Source: Phragmites australis
Lineage: Eukaryota; Streptophyta; Magnoliopsida; Poales; Poaceae
NCBI RefSeq assembly: GCF_958298935.1
Contig: NC_084923.1
Span: 26,016,501 to 26,080,500, forward strand
Reading direction: 5' to 3'
DNA length: 64,000 nt
Below the pieces are notes generated by a model. It was not told where the DNA came from, did not search any database, and saw nothing but the letters and a program-made list of their open reading frames with translations. Shown here one piece after another: positions 24,944-37,587 of this stretch. Both the position numbers and the translations under genes were made by a program. Position 1 is the first letter of the stretch. Every line of letters begins with the position of its first letter.

Positions 24944-25295
24944 TGCCATTCTACTCGTGTGTTGTTATTATGGGGTAGCGCCTTAGGGAAAATGACGCTA
25001 CCCATCTTTTGTCATCATGTAACTTATTCTGCTTTATAGCTACTCTGGCAAATGTTCGAGTTATGTATTTTGTGGTAAATTTTAATCTACTTAAAGACTT
25101 GTAACTTAATTTAATTATTAATTCTTTATTATGTCTTGTGATGATGTGCTTGTTGTAAATGCGTGTGTCCTGATTCTGGAAGTAAACACATGTCGGGACA
25201 ACTAGAATAGTATTCCGATTAATCATTGTGGGCGTGATTACGGAAAATGATCATCCTAATGATTAGCTCGAATACTATTTGGATGGTTCCTCACA

Positions 25296-28200
25296 TCCAT
25301 CATGTTGTCTGCCTCTTTCTTTTTGGTCGGCCTTGTGTTGTCCTTTTTTAAATTCTTCACCACTGTCATTTCCTTCTATGATATTTACCACCTCCACCTC
25401 AATCTCAATTCTATCATAATGTTGAGCGTCTTTGCTCATATGTGCGAGAACTTTATTGGGATCAAGCAATGCCTCGATCTCTTTACTTATTTTTTACACG
25501 GCTTAGTTGCATACCGGGTCAGCCATCGGGAGCCATAGATTTCGCTTTCGTGATGGCATAGCGAGCTCCTACTCTGGGGTGGGACTTAAGTCATCATGGT
25601 CGGGCTATAGGAAAGAATGGTTCTATCTCAAGACGAAGGATTCCTTGGATAACATTTGCGTGCCAAACAGACCGGCACAGGTCTCCGACAGCAAGGGGAA
25701 CTCCCTCGCGACCACTTCGAAGCTATTGAGCCTGACAGTCTATGTCAAAAAACCTCACGAATGCCGGGCTGACAGGGTCAGATGTTGCCCGTGACTTCAT
25801 CAAGCACCGATTGTGCCCTTTGCGGAAAAGAGCACATCTAGCTTATATGCATACCGAGAGTGACGACGTCACCAGGGAGATCTCTCTAGGTAACATCACA
25901 ACCGCTTCCATGGCACTCTTTGTTTATTCGTGTGATGTCTTAAGTATCCTTCTTATGCAGATCTCTCTGACGAGTCCATCAAGTCGTGGGTCAAATTTCT
26001 CATGGCTGCAAACCCTAGGAAGGATGGCTCATCGCTAGACGCTCCTCCATTGTGCGACCTCTCTCCATCGGAGAGGGCTTGGTTCAGATTGATATGTTTG
26101 GCCTTTTCTCAGAACTTCCATCGTCAAGTCTTCTCCCAGGTTAGGGTTTCATGGTTCGTGTTGCCATAGGATCTTCCTGAGGTCGATGTCTTGCATCCGA
26201 TAATTGATAAGACCACAAAGACCGCTTGGGAAGTTGATCTTACTGCCAGCATGCCTTCTTTGCCACCCCGCACTGCCTCAGACGGCCACCTATCTAGTCA
26301 TGATGTTAGCCTAGCTGGTTGAGAAGGTGACCAAACTGCTTAAAGTAATGTAGCGACCGCGGGCGGTTGTTCTATGAGCGATACCGGTCTACAAAGGGTT
26401 GACTAGCATCGCCCCAAGTAGGCGCGCTCCAACCAGGCGCGCTCTGACAAGGTGTGCTCCAACCAGGCACGCTCTAACTAGTCTCGCTCCAACCAGACTG
26501 GAAGCAGTCAGGCCACCATTGGCCCGACGCTAACGCAAGGGGGAAGAGACCAGCTGGGGGCCTATCTACCATGGAGGCATCCAAACGTGCTTGCAGGACG
26601 CTGAGCTCTGACAACTCAGCTGCTGGACTGTCATCCATGACTAGCCGAACCAGCGGCTTTACAAGGTCCAGGATTGTGCTTAGCACTCTACCGCCACGGT
26701 AAGGTTTCCGGTTAGGCGCAGATACCATGAGCTTTCTTTTTTATCCTAATTTTGTAAATCTGTTGTCATCGCAAGTCCTCAGCCTCGCCCACGACCCCAG
26801 TTGTAACTCCTCCACCAGTACCTCAGCAACATGTTTTAGCCCCCTAGCCTACAGCAACCTGACCTCGGGTGCATTAATCACAGCTCCCGCGCCTACTAAG
26901 CTAGTCGTGGAGCCTATTTTGGCATCCGACCTACTCTCTCTGGCCACCTACTTCCTGACATCATGGTGCATTGAACTGGAGAGGCTTCTGGTCAAAGAAA
27001 AGGAGGTGTGGCTCGTCCTCCAGCTGAAGTGTGGTGAGCTTCAATGAGAAAAAGCTGCACTCACCGCCGAACACACCAGCTTAGGAAGGAGAAGAGCACC
27101 ACTCGTAGCATTCTCCAAGGTGCTTTTAAGGCGCTCAAGGAGTCCCTGAGGATTCTCGAGCTGGAGATCATCGAGCCGAAGGACCCACGCACAGCCAAGG
27201 CCTAGGCCTATGCCACCAAGGTTCTCTCAGAAAAGTATTCTGATCTCCCAGGTATTTTGGTAGTAAGGGATGCCGAGGATGTAGTGCAAACGGTGAGGGA
27301 TGCTACGGGGTACGTCCTCCAGTGCTATCGCGGCCGCGATCCTAACTTCAATCTCGACCTCATTCGGGAGGGGATTGCGTTAGCCGGGCCCGTAGCCGAG
27401 GAGAGACCAACCGACAACACCCACGACTAGTGCTGGCTAGAAGTGGCATGACCAGAACAGGCCAACCCACCCCTGACAACACTTTTTGAAGAATCTATTG
27501 ACTAGTGTATCCAGGAAGCGGATCGAGTGTGAGCTGGGATTTACGGTCGAGCAAGAGAAACTATAGGGTGATGTTCGAGGTGTGTCGGTCCTACCACCAC
27601 TTAGCCAGGTGTTAGTCCAAGGCTATACGGGTAAGACCCGATCAGCTAGCTTCTGTGTGATTTGCGACCTATTGTATTGATTAGGTTGTCGGGAGGAGCT
27701 GCTCATGGCATGGAGAGACCTAGAGTAGATGGCCAGAGAAATTGACCAGCGGTGAAAACATCTCTATGATCGCCTCAATCGAGGTTTTACACCCTTCGAC
27801 TCGTTGTTGTGGTCCACCACTGTTCAGGTTTGCCCAATGCATAGAGGCACCATGGCCGGTCATGTCGACTGGTTTTTAGCGGCCTCCAAGGAGACAAGTG
27901 GCCTTGAGGAGAGGCTACGTGTGATGGTCGGCGACCACTTGCTGGATATTGGAGCCATCTGATATTGACCTCATCCCAACAGTCTTTGAAGGCTTTATTG
28001 GCGCCACGAAGACCACCGAGGAGCTCCATGAACTCACAGACTCATATCTGCCCGATGTTTGCTCCCTTCTTTGGTCTGTTCGGTTTGATCCACTGCCATA
28101 TGTTTTCGAGTCTCACGTGTATTGAATAGAGTGTTTAGATCTAGCCCTCGGGAGCTGCCCGGGTGGACATTTTGTAATGAAAGGATCAATCTTTATGTAA

Positions 28201-28664
28201 ATTTTTCCTTTGTTCAAGTGGGAAGTAGGTTCAGATTGCTTGCTAGTAAGGTTCCTGGTGCTTAGGATGGCTCTTAGCACAATGAGCCCTTCAGGGCAAC
28301 CAGCACTCAACCCGATTTAGGACTCATGGCCTTGTGATCGTCATCCCCCAGACACCCATACCTTGGACACTGCATGAGTAGCATATTTGACTCACACTCC
28401 AACAATATGATCTATCGAGTACAACAAAACTTGTACACTGCACAAAAACAAACTACAAATCCTAAAAGCTCTAGCCTCTGACCATCTGGTCGGCCGAAAA
28501 ACTACCGACCAGGTGGTCAAGCCTATGAATAAGAAAAACTTACAAGCCATGTTCTACGCTTGTCTGGAAGATCCTGCAAAATAGAAAAATATGCTCATCT
28601 TTAAGCAGCCTTACACATAGAAACTGTGTTCTATGAGTTCGTGTAATTTGTGGTCGGCTTCTAG
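25296..28664 (+). pseudogene. Antisense ORF region of element D, degenerate
   Basis: Relative to element D this region lies between pol and the 3' LTR and its readable frame is on the opposite strand. At 25507-25794 it reads ...SSWSGYRKEWFYLKTKD. Around 25960-26300 another frame reads KSWVKFLMAANPRKDGSS and LSPSERAWFRLICLAFSQN. From 26727 to about 27540 there is a helical, charged part (WCIELERLLVKEKEVWLVL). This agrees with the 'putative gypsy-type transposon' antisense ORFs of Tat-lineage elements (family knowledge; assignment inferred). Stops and shifts are frequent. Bases 27600-28664 show only weak frames. The last five (28660-28664, TCTAG) are the left target duplication of element B. 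Confidence 0.5.
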
Positions 28665-30433
28665 TGTGATAGCCCAAATGGCTTAAGCATGTTGTTAAGC
28701 ATCATAAGCATCATGTTTAATTGTTTTGGGCCATTATTCTCATGAAATTTCAATTAAACCTAAATGGTTATGTTTAATAATAAGTAATGCTTTTTGAAGC
28801 AACTCACAATATTGCTATACAACATATGGTTGGAAAGAATTTTAGAAATTAGTCCGTGCAATATGAAGAATATAAATGAATTTTCCTAATTTTTGAGAAT
28901 TATTTTGTAGGCATAAAAATTAGAGAATTAGAAAAGCTTGCATGTTTCGAGAATTTTTTACTGAAATTGGCTCAGGCATTATGGGTCAAACTAGATAAAA
29001 TGGATTGCACATGAATTCTAGTTTCACACAAAATGTGTCCCATAATTTTTGGACCTCGGGAAGGTGTTCTTTTGAATAGAAGAAGTGGGATGGATATTTT
29101 GTCGGATGGATACTGTTCATCACCCATCTCTCCCGCTCTCTCTGCACTCTGCCTCTACCCGTTGGTTTCCTTGACTTTGGAGGTCAACCACATCGCCAGA
29201 CAAGTCGAGCACGGCACCGTGCTCCTTCTCGAGGTGCTGGGCGTCGCCCTTATCTCCTCCCCTTCACTCTCTCTGCTCTCCTCTCTCTCTCAATCGGCCG
29301 CGCAGCACAGAGCACGCAGAGCAGAGCACGAGCTCAGAGCCACACCCACCGCTAACCCAAATTCGTCGAGCTAAGATCAAATCTGCCCCGGCCAAGCTCC
29401 TCTGGGCACTGAAGGGTGGCGTCAGGGCTTCCACCGAGCCCTCACCGGTCAATATTTGGAGTGTTTCCCGCCGGATTTGGAGGTCGAGCTGTCGTCTTCT
29501 TTGTCTCCGACGGCTTCACTCCGCACATCACCGTCGAGCCACCGGACCACAGCTTCTCTGGCTCGACCGAAACCACAGTGAGCTTCTTCACTCTCCTCTC
29601 TCCCATGGCCGCACGCAGTCGACCCAACCCGCCACCATGTTGTTTCCGTCGTACGCTATCGCTGCCATCCTCCAGTAATCGCCGCCGACCACGAGTGTGT
29701 CAGTCAGGACCGCATGCACGCGCTAGTGCCACTAGTGCCCTTGGCTGGCTGAGCTGTGCTGCCGCTTGCCACAGGTGATGCCAGGCCGTGCCCTCGGCAC
29801 TGTGCCTCCCTGCCCTCGCTCGATTTTGACTCGGGTCAAACCTGCCAGGCTCGCTGTCAGCCACCGTGGCTAGCTCGGCCTGGGTGCAAAAGGGTTTCCG
29901 ACCATTTAATAATCTAGTTAATTCAAAAATCACGAAATAGATTTGTTGTTCAGTTGATAAATCAGCTGAAATATTGTTTAATGTGTAGAAAAATAAATAT
30001 TGTTCCAAAAATTGTGAAACCAATTTTGTTAGACTTATATGACCATAATCTACATGATAAAAAAATTGAGAGCTATGAATTGTATATTTGAATTACATGG
30101 GTTAATAAAATAGGGTTTGATCTTCATAATCCATAATTAATTATTTGTAGCTCCAAAATTGATGAAATCAATTTGGTAAATCTTGTTAATCTATGCCCTG
30201 TTCAGTAAAAATACACACAGTCATGCTAAGCATAGTTAATTTTCTAATTAGGTGTAAGCTTTGTGTTAAGCTTATTTAATCCAGGGAATAATTAAATCTC
30301 AACATTAATCCAAATCAAGCAGTATTTGATGCTTTAAATTCTTGTCATGTGGCATTGCATCTCTGCTATTATCATACACTGTGGAGCATCCGTCATTGCA
30401 TGTTGTTCAAGCTCATCATTGCATGTGTTATTC

Positions 30434-30539
30434 ACTAGTGAATGAAGGTCTGGAGCGTGACGCGAGTGTGATCGAGGGCGACACCGAGGCACACCACTTC
30501 TGCGAGTTCTGTTCGGGAAGTATCGGGAAAACCCCATAG
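30434..30539 (+). other. LTR peptide block 'LVNEG...IEGD' (element B, left LTR)
   Basis: Reads LVNEGLERDASVIEGDTEAH and stops at 30539. The right LTR has the homologous block near 39504-39606 (ending IEDDTEAHHF... then TAG). Compared with A, codons for Leu, Asn, Gly and the final Asp differ silently. Confidence 0.4.
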
Positions 30540-31643
30540 CAGAAAGGCAAACATCTAAGCATACTGCACCCTTTGTTCAAATTAAATGGAGTCTAAAATT
30601 GATAAATTATGCTTTATGTATGTTTACATGTGTTGAGTCCAGTGTTAGGTTGATATGGGTAGAACCTATCTTAATGCATTATCTCTACCTTGACTTATTG
30701 ATGAATCCTTATCCTTGTAGCCTTGATGATATAGTTGGAGTCTAGCTTCAATGTTTATTCAAAATGCTTAGCAATGCTTAGGTCCTCAGTAGAAGTCGAG
30801 CGATGGTGCTGCCGTTGTTCGCGAGCTTAGGGCTTAATCACTGTTCATAGATACAAAGATGAGGTTGAGATGGATGATTGAGATGTGAATGAGGCAAAAT
30901 GTGAGCGGTGTTAGGAGTATCTTCTGCCCAGGAGGAGTCCTCTGGGTAGTTCGGGAGAGGAGCCCAGATGCCATAGACCGCTTGCCTCGTTTGAGGCCAT
31001 CCGTTGGTACTATTGGCTCTAGCACTTTTCATACTCACCACATGCTGATCTAATGGTAAGGTAAGCCGATTATCATATGCCGTGTCGACACTTGCCTTGC
31101 GTCTCTATGACGAGTAAGAGAAAAAGAAAAGGAGAAGCGATGTGGTGGGGAGCCGGAGGTGTCCGGGACACACTCATGGTAACCCCGGTGCCATAGGGGC
31201 ATTGCAAGTGGGTGGTTCCGCATGTGAGAAAGGTTGACTCAAGTACCCTCTTGTGTGTACTTTCGTGAGTAGCACAAGCCGAATGATCCTCGAGTCATGT
31301 GGGTAAAGTTGTACCCTCCTGCAGGGTGTAAGAACAATTCAAATTACCACGCTCTTATTCATGAGCATGCTATTGTTTCACTTGTATCGGTCGTAGAGTT
31401 TACGAATGTGGGGTAAGGATATGGTATGATGGAATTGGTTGGCAGTTTGTTGATGAGATACTATGGTTACTATACATACATGTTCAAGTTGTGGTTTATA
31501 GGGTAGAAAGGTAGTTGCTTTTGAGTTAAGTATAGATGCTCACATATATGTTACGTATATGTGCTCTATATGGATTAAGTCTTGCGAGTATCTTCATAGT
31601 CATGCATGCGCTTTTAGGTTCTCCTATTGAGGGTGAGGCAATG

Positions 31644-31688
31644 TTTGGCTACTTCGTACCCACTGACGCAGGTGGTGGGCAAGAGTAG
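31644..31688 (+). other. LTR peptide block 'FGYFVPTD' (element B, left LTR)
   Basis: Reads FGYFVPTDAGGGQE then TAG. It differs from the right-LTR copy by Ala to Thr and a silent Val change. It follows conserved sequence near 31560-31640 that contains an acceptor-like pyrimidine/AG stretch. Confidence 0.4.
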
Positions 31689-32037
31689 TGCATCCTACTC
31701 TAGTGAGGCATAGCTTTTGGGGTGGAGCCTAAGTACATATGACTCCACTCTCCATTTGTTGTTGTTAAGGTTTTAATCTTTCGTTGCATAGTTTCTCTTT
31801 ATGTAAACAGTTGCAAATGGTTGCATGCTTAAGAACTTGTAATATAACTTTAATTACTCGCTTTTTCTTAAGCTTTGTTGTGATGTACATGTTAGAAAGG
31901 CATGTGTTCCAATTTTGGCACAAAACATGTGCCTGGATTACCGGGATGGTATTCTGGTTAATTATTGAGGTTGTATTTATAAATAATGATCCTCCTGATG
32001 ATTAATTAGAATATTGTTTGGATAGTTCCTCATAGCA

Positions 32038-32049
32038 TGGTATCAAAGC
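32038..32049 (+). other. Primer binding site of element B
   Basis: TGGTATCAAAGC begins three bases after the LTR end and matches the initiator tRNA-Met site with one mismatch. Bases 32050-32659 are the untranslated leader, with no ORF recognised. Confidence 0.85.
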
Positions 32050-32659
32050 TTGATTTAATGAAGTAGCTTAAAAACACTTAAGATGTTGTTTAGTAAGTAT
32101 GTCAACCTCACTAAGCAACTCACTAAAGTTTATTTGTGCCTCTTCCTACAAATATGCAAGAACCTGCTATATTATGCCCCTAAGTATAAACCATGGATAC
32201 CAGCGATGCTTGAGTTGTTTGTTTTCGCATTATGATGCATCTATGATTTATGTTGCATCGGTGAAAAGGGCAAGGAATGCATCTTGGTGTTTGTAAATAT
32301 CGGGGCCTCAACCAGTGCGAGCGATGGTACAGGGAGTGCATGCGTTGGCATCAACGTATGAATTGTCGCTTGTGCAGGCATGGTGCACGAGCACCGTTCG
32401 CGCTACTTATCCTTTCTAGCGCGAAGGGTGATGATTGATTATATAAATGCCTATGACCTTGATATTTGTTGTGGAGAGACACACTCGAGAAAGAAACGGT
32501 AGATAGGAATCGAGCATGCATTCATTTTTCCCTATTAGTCATATGCATACATGTTTCCATATATAAAGTATTAAGGGTCCAAGCAACCGATATGTGGCGA
32601 ATGCTTTTAGGCTGTGTCGGAGTTTGACTTTCCCCTCTTTGTCTCATCGTTACAACAGG

Positions 32660-35600
32660 ATAAGAACCCGCCATAATCTCGGAGATCTTCACGAGGGTTC
32701 TAATGAGAAAAACCCTCCACCGCCTCCATCGCTTAGCATGGCAAAGGTGCTTATACAAATTGAATAAAACCATCAAGCTCAGACGGCGCTCCTCGAGGAG
32801 AAGGTGGAGCCAGACAGCGAGACGACTTCTCATATTTCCTCAGGACCCAGCCACCCACCTTCACGTGTGCTGAGGATCCTCTCAATGCAGACCATTGGCT
32901 TAGGACTATCGAGCAAAAGCTCGCTCTCCTCAGATGTGAAGACCATGAGAAGGCGTTTTTCGTCGCCCATCAACTTTAGGGTGTGACGGGCGCGTGGTGG
33001 TCTAACTATTTGGCCATGCATCACGCCAACCACCTGGTGTCTTGGACAGAGTTCCACCAGGCATTCTGTGATTATCATATTCCCAAGGGAATAATGGAAA
33101 TCAAGAAGTAGGAGTTCCTGGATCTTCAACAACGGGGCAGATCTATTATGGAGTACGTGCAGGTGTTCAACCACCTTGCACAATATGCGCCGGACGAGGT
33201 CAACACTGATGAGCAAAAGCAATACCGCTTTGTGAACGGCCTCTCTCACAAGATGCAAGATCGCTTGTCGGCTCATGAGTTCGTCGACTTTAACAGGTTG
33301 GTGAGCACCTTCCTCACCGTTGAGTTCATGATGAAGGGCCATCTAGAGGAGAAGAAACGCAAGAGGGTTCCATCGCCATTTGTGGGTGGGACCTCTCAAC
33401 GTACCCACATGGAGAGTCAACCTCCACCATCTCACATGTCAGCCACGACTGCTCCACGACCGATGTGGATAGTACGACGCCTGTCTCCCTCCGATCTACA
33501 AGGACAACCTCCAAGACCCGCAGGATCCCAAGTGAGTGTGACAGGTGGCCCCAATGTCCCGTGCTATAACTGTGGGCATGTCACACACTATGCATGTGAT
33601 TGCCCTTATCCCAAGCCGAGATTCATGGTGACTGCTCCAAGGCCACCACCCACTCAATCTACTCCGCAAGCCTCCCAGGCGACGCACATCCCCAAGCATG
33701 GCCGAGTGCACCATGTCACCAATGAAGGGACTCAGGAGGATGGCAGCATGCTCGTCGCTACGCTACTTATGAATTCTCATCCCGCAGTTGTTCTTTTTTA
33801 TTCTGGTGCGTCTCATTCATTCATCAAGGAGGGTTATGCTTTGAGACGCAATATAGTTATCGAGACCTTGCCTTCTGCCTACCATATCGATGCACCCGGG
33901 GCTAAGTTAATAACCAATCGAGTTGTTCCTAAGGCCAAGATTCTCATTGAGGGAGTTTAGTTTTTAGAAAATTTGATCTTGCTGGATACCAGAGGAATGG
34001 ATGTAATTTTAGGAATGAATTGGTTAGCCCAATATAGTGCTCAACTTTATTGTGCCAAGAGGGTCATTTCTCTCAAAAGTCCAAGAGGTGAACGGGTTTC
34101 TCTTCACTTTGGAGAAGGAGGTCTCCACCTATATGTTCTGAAGGTTGCCACAGCCACAAATCTTCTGAATATTCCTGTGGTTTGTGAATTTCCTGATGTC
34201 TTCCTAGAAGAACTGCGAGGAATGCCACTCGACAGAGCAGTAGAATTCTATATTGATCTTGTTCCCGGCACGTTCCCAAGTTTGAAAAGGTTATATAAGA
34301 TGCCACCAAATGAGTTAGCGGAATTGAAGAAGCAAATTCAGGAGTTGCTTGCGAAGGGCGTCATTCGTCAAAGCTCCTCACCCTGGGGATGCCCGGTGCT
34401 CTTTGTCAAGAAAAAAGATAACACTTTGCGGATGTGTGTTGATTATCGTCCTCTGAATGAGGTCACTGTCAAGAATAAGTATCCACTTCCTAGAATTGAT
34501 ATTCTATTTGATCAGTTGATTGGTGCCTGGGTCTTCTCTAAGATTGACTTTAGATTGGGCTACCATCAAATCAAGGTCCGACTGGAGGATATTCTAAAGA
34601 CAGCTTTCTCCACCCGCTACGGGCTTTATGAGTTCACCGTCATGTCTTTCGGCTTGACTAATGCACCAGCATTTTTCATATATTTGATGAACATAGTCTT
34701 TATGGAGGAACTCGACAAGTTTGTTGTAGTTTTCATCGATGGCATTCTTATCTACTCCAAGACTGAAGAGGAACATTATGAGCACCTCAGTGTTGTCCTT
34801 GGCCGACTTTGAGATCACCAACTCTATGCTAAGTTCAGTAAATGTGAGTTCTGGCTCAAGGAGGTCGCCGTTTTAGGGCATGTTCTGTCCGAGAATGGTG
34901 TTGCCGTTGACCCGAGTAAGGTGCAAGATGTACTCAATTTGGTTCAGCCCAAGAATTTCAGCGACATCCGAAGTTTTCTCGGACTAGCGGGCTATTACCT
35001 TCGGTTCATTGAGAATTTCTCCAAGATTTCCAAGCCCATGACTGACCTGTTGAAGCAAGATAGCGTGTTCGAGTGGTCCAGTGGATGTGAGTCAGTTTTC
35101 CAAACCTTGAAGAAAATACTCACGACCGCTCCCATTCTCGCTCAGCCTGAAGTGGACAAGGGTTTCGATATCTATTGCGATGCTTCCCGCATAGGCCTCG
35201 TATGTGTCCTCATGCAAGAAGGCCGAGTTGTTGCTTATGCCTCACAGCAATTGAAGCGCCATGAGGAGAACTACCCAACCCATGATTTAGAGTTCGCGGT
35301 AGTTGTCCATACCTTGAAGATCTTGCGCCATTATCTATTGGAAAATCTCTACTGTATCTATATGGATCATAAAAGTCTCATGTACATTTTTACTCAGGCC
35401 GATCTGAATATGAGGCAGAGAAGATGGCTCCAGCTAATCAAGGATTATGAGCTGGAAGTATATTATCATCCCGGCAAAGTGAATGTGGTCGCCGATGCCT
35501 TAAGTCGAAAGACTCATTGTCATTGTCTTATGGTCTTGCCCAAGGATTCCACCCTCTGTGATGATTTTTGAAGACTTGGTCTTGAGAGGGTTTCGGAGGG

Positions 35601-37042
35601 TTACCTTTCCAACTTGGAGGTGAAATCCGTTCTCATCGACCAAATTAAGGAAACTCAGAAGAAGGACAAGGGCATAGAAAGGATTCATGATAAGATCAAG
35701 CAGGGGCAAGCCAAGTGCTTTACCCTGGATAATGAGGGTGTCTTGTGGCTTGAGAAGAGATTAGTGGTCCCTAAAGTTCTGGAGTTGAGAAAGAAGATCC
35801 TGGGTTAAGCTCATGATTCCTTGCTATCCATTCAACCAGGATCTCAAGCCCAGATTTTGGTGGACTTGCATGAAGTGAGAGGTCGCTTGATATGTAGCTA
35901 AGTGTGACATCTGCCGAAGAGTGAAGGCCGAGCATCTTAAGCCGGGCAGTAGACTTCAGCCCTTGCCCACTCCATCCTGGAAGTGGGAGGAGATTGGTAT
36001 GGATTTCATTACTAGATTGTCGAAGACCTCTCATGGGTATGACTCAATTTGGGTCATTGTGGACCTGTTGAGGAAGTCCACTCATTTCTTGCCCGTCAAG
36101 ACCACATGTCGGTCAAGCAGTACGTGGAGCTGTACCTCACTTAGATTGTTCGCCTCCTTGGGATTCCAAAGAAAATCATTTCTGGTCAAGGCACTCAATT
36201 CACTTCCCATTTCTAGAAGGGCCTTCATGAACCTATGGGAACCAAGCTCTTCCATAGTACTGCATATCATCCTCAAATCGATGGTCAAACTGAGAGGGTG
36301 AATCAAATCCTAGAAGATATGTTGAGGGCTTGTGTCCTCACATATGGGAAGAAGTGGAAAATCTGCTTGCCATTTGTGGAATTCTCCTACAACAACAGTT
36401 ACCAAGTGAGCATTGAGATGTCACCGTTTGAAGCTTTGTATGGCTGACGATGCCGAACGCCGTTGAATTGGTCCGAACCCTGCGAAAGGACTTTTCTCAG
36501 CCCAAATTTGGTCAAGGAGGTAGAAGAACATGTTCTGACAATTTGCAAGAGTCTCCTCATGGCTTAGTCCCGATAAAAGAGCTATGCGGATTGCTGCAGA
36601 TGAGATCTTGTGTTTGAGATTGGGGATTTTGTCTATCTTAAGGTGTCATCTCTCAAAGGGGTTCGACGCTTTCAAGTCAGAAAAGCTAGCACCTCTCTAT
36701 GTTGGTCCATTTCAAATCGTTGCTCGGCGTGGCAACGTGTCCTATCAGTTGGACATGCCTCTGTCCCTCTCCGCTGTGCACAACATCTTCCATGTCTCTC
36801 AATTAAAGAAATGCCTTCGAGTCCCAACCGAAGTCATTGAAGTTGCAAACCAAGAATTGCAACCGGATCTCTCCTATTGCGAACATCCAATTCGTATTCT
36901 TGAGGAAGCTAAACGAAAGACGCGACGCAAGTCAATTAAGTTTCTCAAGGTTCAGTGGAGCAATCACTCCGAAGGCAAAGTGACGTGGGAACGTGAGGAT
37001 CGACTTCGTGTCGATTATCCCGAGTTTTTCTCCAAATTGTGA
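32660..37042 (+). pseudogene. gag-pol of element B, inactive but largely readable
   Basis: Same product and layout as element A. The position of A's start codon is ATA here (32660), and a stop (TAA, 32765) falls at the same codon 36. Gag core at 32810-33440 (LRTIEQKLALLRCEDHEKA, NGLSHKMQDRL), zinc knuckle CYNCGHVTHYACDC at about 33563, protease motif FYSGASHSF (the catalytic Asp of DSG is Tyr). RT at 34200-34812 ends in [10 protein letters not shown] where the family has IDD; the second Asp is Gly. A TGA stop follows at 34810. RNase H is intact-looking at 34921-35571 ([20 protein letters not shown]). Integrase at 35614-36560 has several stops. The end at 36840-37042 (QWSNHSEGKVTWEREDRLR) is chromodomain-like. 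Two catalytic sites are lost, so it cannot move by itself. Confidence 0.9.
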
Positions 37043-37587
37043 GTGTTACACTAGTTTCTATTCCTCACAGCGTGTAAATGGTGCTATAGTAATGTAGGCA
37101 TCATGAAACACCCTGCATGATGTTGAGATGCATTCACTTTTGAGTAGATGAAAGTTCCGTCGTTCCGCCCACGGCACCTGTGGGTCAGTAGGAATCTTGT
37201 ATTCCTGTTTTTCTTATATATGTACTCAATCACCATCAAGTCACCAAGGAGACCACCCTCATCTGTATTCTCTCATAAATATAAATGGGAGTTGTAACTT
37301 TGTCATGTCGGTGAACTGAGATGAGAAAGGATGATGACACCACCATCACTCACCTGACACCTACCTTATTATCTTGTGATATCCTTGTTATAAGATTAAC
37401 ATGTCTAGGTGAATATGGCACTCAGAAACCCGGGACTTTTCTCAAGGTTTGGGAAATATGCCATGCAGCACTGTCATATCATCTAGTGATGCCATTATCG
37501 TTCCAGTCCTGGAAACTCCTTCTCCTCACTCTCTTCCCCGCAACTCATCTGAATCTCGGGATGAGATTCTTTTAAGGGTGGGAGTTC
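37043..37587 (+). other. 3' untranslated region and polypurine tract of element B
   Basis: No gene is recognised. It ends with the purine tract TTTTAAGGGTGGGAGTTC (37570-37587) just before the right LTR. The line 'caactcatctgaatctcgggatgagattct' (about 37541-37570) matches the equivalent place in element A near 21705-21730. Confidence 0.65.

Larger units (their letters stand above)
12315..25295 (+). mobile_element. Element A: Ty3/gypsy chromovirus, Tekay/Del-like, inserted in element D
   Basis: Order on the plus strand: LTR (12315-15415), primer site (15419-15430), leader with an accessory ORF (15577-16440), broken gag-pol (17197-21623), polypurine tract, LTR (21744-25295). The left LTR lacks its first roughly 390 bp relative to the right one, so the left target duplication is lost; the right flank starts TCCAT. 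Long LTRs, iMet primer site and chromodomain-like C-terminus place it with Tekay/Del elements. Confidence 0.85.
21744..25295 (+). repeat. Right LTR of element A (3,552 bp)
   Basis: Starts TGTCACATCCC and ends TTCCTCACA. It matches the left LTR from about 22132 onward. It holds the 95-bp tandem repeat (22740-23075; AAAAATAC at about 22808, 22903, 22998), the LVNEG peptide block near 23588-23645, and the FGYF peptide block at 24884-24943. Short GC-poor stretches between them have no ORF. Confidence 0.85.
28665..32034 (+). repeat. Left LTR of element B (3,370 bp)
   Basis: Starts TGTGATAGCCC and ends TTCCTCATA. Relative to the right LTR it lacks about 200 bp near 29600 and about 90 bp near 31540. 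It carries the LVNEG block (about 30434-30539) and the FGYF block (31644-31688). Confidence 0.85.
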
